From: Thermomicrobiales bacterium
GTDB taxonomy: Bacteria; Chloroflexota; Chloroflexia; Thermomicrobiales; UBA6265
Reading direction: 5' to 3'
Assembly (NCBI GenBank): GCA_025937615.1
Contig: JAICRA010000096.1
Location: 1-6,361 of the forward strand
Length of the DNA stretch: 6,361 nucleotides
This document shows positions 5,918 through 6,361 of this stretch, piece by piece (within the stretch, counting starts at the first letter, position 1; every line of letters starts with the position of its first letter). A model generated the notes under the pieces. The model was not told where the DNA came from. It searched no databases and saw only the letters and a program-made list of their open reading frames with translations. A program made the position numbers and the translations under genes.

Positions 5918-6361
5918 GTGGAAGACGCTTGTGTAAACCGCCTGTTCTCGCTCGCTCGTGCGGGTCGTTTGAGTCGCCGGCAGCTGCTCGAAACCGGATT
6001 GCGCCTCGGCCTCGCCTCGCCGGTGATCCTCTCCCTTATCGAGTCCGCGCCACAGGGCGTAGCGGCCGCGCCGGCAGAACGGGTATCAATGCCGCTGACT
6101 TCTAGCGCACTGCAAGAAGAGTCGAGTGGCACGTTGACCGTCTTATGGACTTCAGGCACGGAGGATATCGATCCCCACTACACCTACTCGGAGCTCGCCT
6201 CAGCGGTGGCGCTGCTCGTGTACGAGATGCTGTTGGTCCTGAAAGGCGACAGCACCGACGAGTTTAACCCGATGCTGGCCGAATCGTGGGAGGTCAGCGA
6301 GGACCAGTCGACCTACACCTTCACGCTCTACCCCGACGTCATGTTCCAGGACGGGACCCCG
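5918..6361 (+). CDS. ABC transporter solute-binding protein, family 5 (peptide/nickel type), Tat signal, 3' truncated by window
   Basis: The first 148 residues are present, without a stop, and the frame runs off the right edge; family members usually have 500-600 residues. The N-terminus carries a twin-arginine motif LSRRQLL (18-24) followed by a moderately hydrophobic stretch (27-41) and an alanine-rich cleavage region (about 44-53), so export by Tat is likely. The mature part begins with GTLTVLWTSGTEDIDPHY, a strand typical of SBP_bac_5 proteins. It continues to the hallmark NPMLAESWEVSEDQSTYTFTL and then DVMFQDGTP. Such proteins capture oligopeptides, or sometimes sugars, amines or metals, outside the membrane and deliver them to an ABC permease. 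The permease and ATPase genes would be expected just beyond the window. The start is GTG with a perfect ribosome site. No lipobox Cys is seen, although Cys5 is present before the signal. The ligand is unknown. Confidence 0.92.
   Translation, partial: MEDACVNRLFSLARAGRLSRRQLLETGLRLGLASPVILSLIESAPQGVAAAPAERVSMPLTSSALQEESSGTLTVLWTSGTEDIDPHYTYSELASAVALLVYEMLLVLKGDSTDEFNPMLAESWEVSEDQSTYTFTLYPDVMFQDGTP

Overview
The window is GC-rich bacterial chromosomal DNA carrying six well-supported protein genes, one of them cut by the right edge, plus the probable first codons of a seventh at the left edge. The mix of genes suggests a Thermomicrobia-like member of the Chloroflexota, or failing that a high-GC actinobacterial lineage. 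The pointers are a Tat-type oligopeptide-binding lipoprotein-style secretion leader, a glutamine-synthetase-like ligase, a free-standing LysN/MocR-type aminotransferase, and a thioredoxin-reductase-fold ferredoxin/flavodoxin reductase. This placement is an inference from gene style only; there is no rRNA or other marker gene here.

Layout from left to right. At 1-13 (minus) a strong Shine-Dalgarno and ATG mark a gene running off the left edge. At 126-503 (minus) lies a small single-domain receiver-like protein that lacks most phosphorylation-site residues. It is divergent from a uroporphyrinogen-decarboxylase-superfamily protein at 741-1682 (plus), which is probably a corrinoid methyltransferase-like enzyme rather than HemE. 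That gene converges, with only 8 bases between the stop codons, on a ferredoxin--NADP reductase-type flavoprotein at 1691-2767 (minus). A 211-base divergent promoter region separates the reductase from a PLP aminotransferase at 2979-4211 (plus). The aminotransferase is followed after 81 bases by a glutamine synthetase family ligase at 4293-5630 (plus). A 287-base non-coding gap then leads to a GTG-started, Tat-signal, family 5 extracellular solute-binding protein at 5918 (plus), which continues past the window.

How they may work together: the aminotransferase, the GS-like amide ligase and the start of a probable peptide/amine ABC importer are co-directional. They would fit a module for importing a nitrogenous compound and handling its amino group. 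That is inference; nothing in the sequence names the substrate. The reductase and the URO-D-like protein are most likely independent transcription units. No mobile element, CRISPR array, tRNA or rRNA was seen. I did not find convincing evidence of a wholly new system. The points most worth a second look are the hairpin plus five-codon mini-ORF in front of the GS-like gene, the degenerate receiver protein, the HxH...C site of the URO-D-like protein, and a recurring TGnTAGA(A/G)T promoter element.
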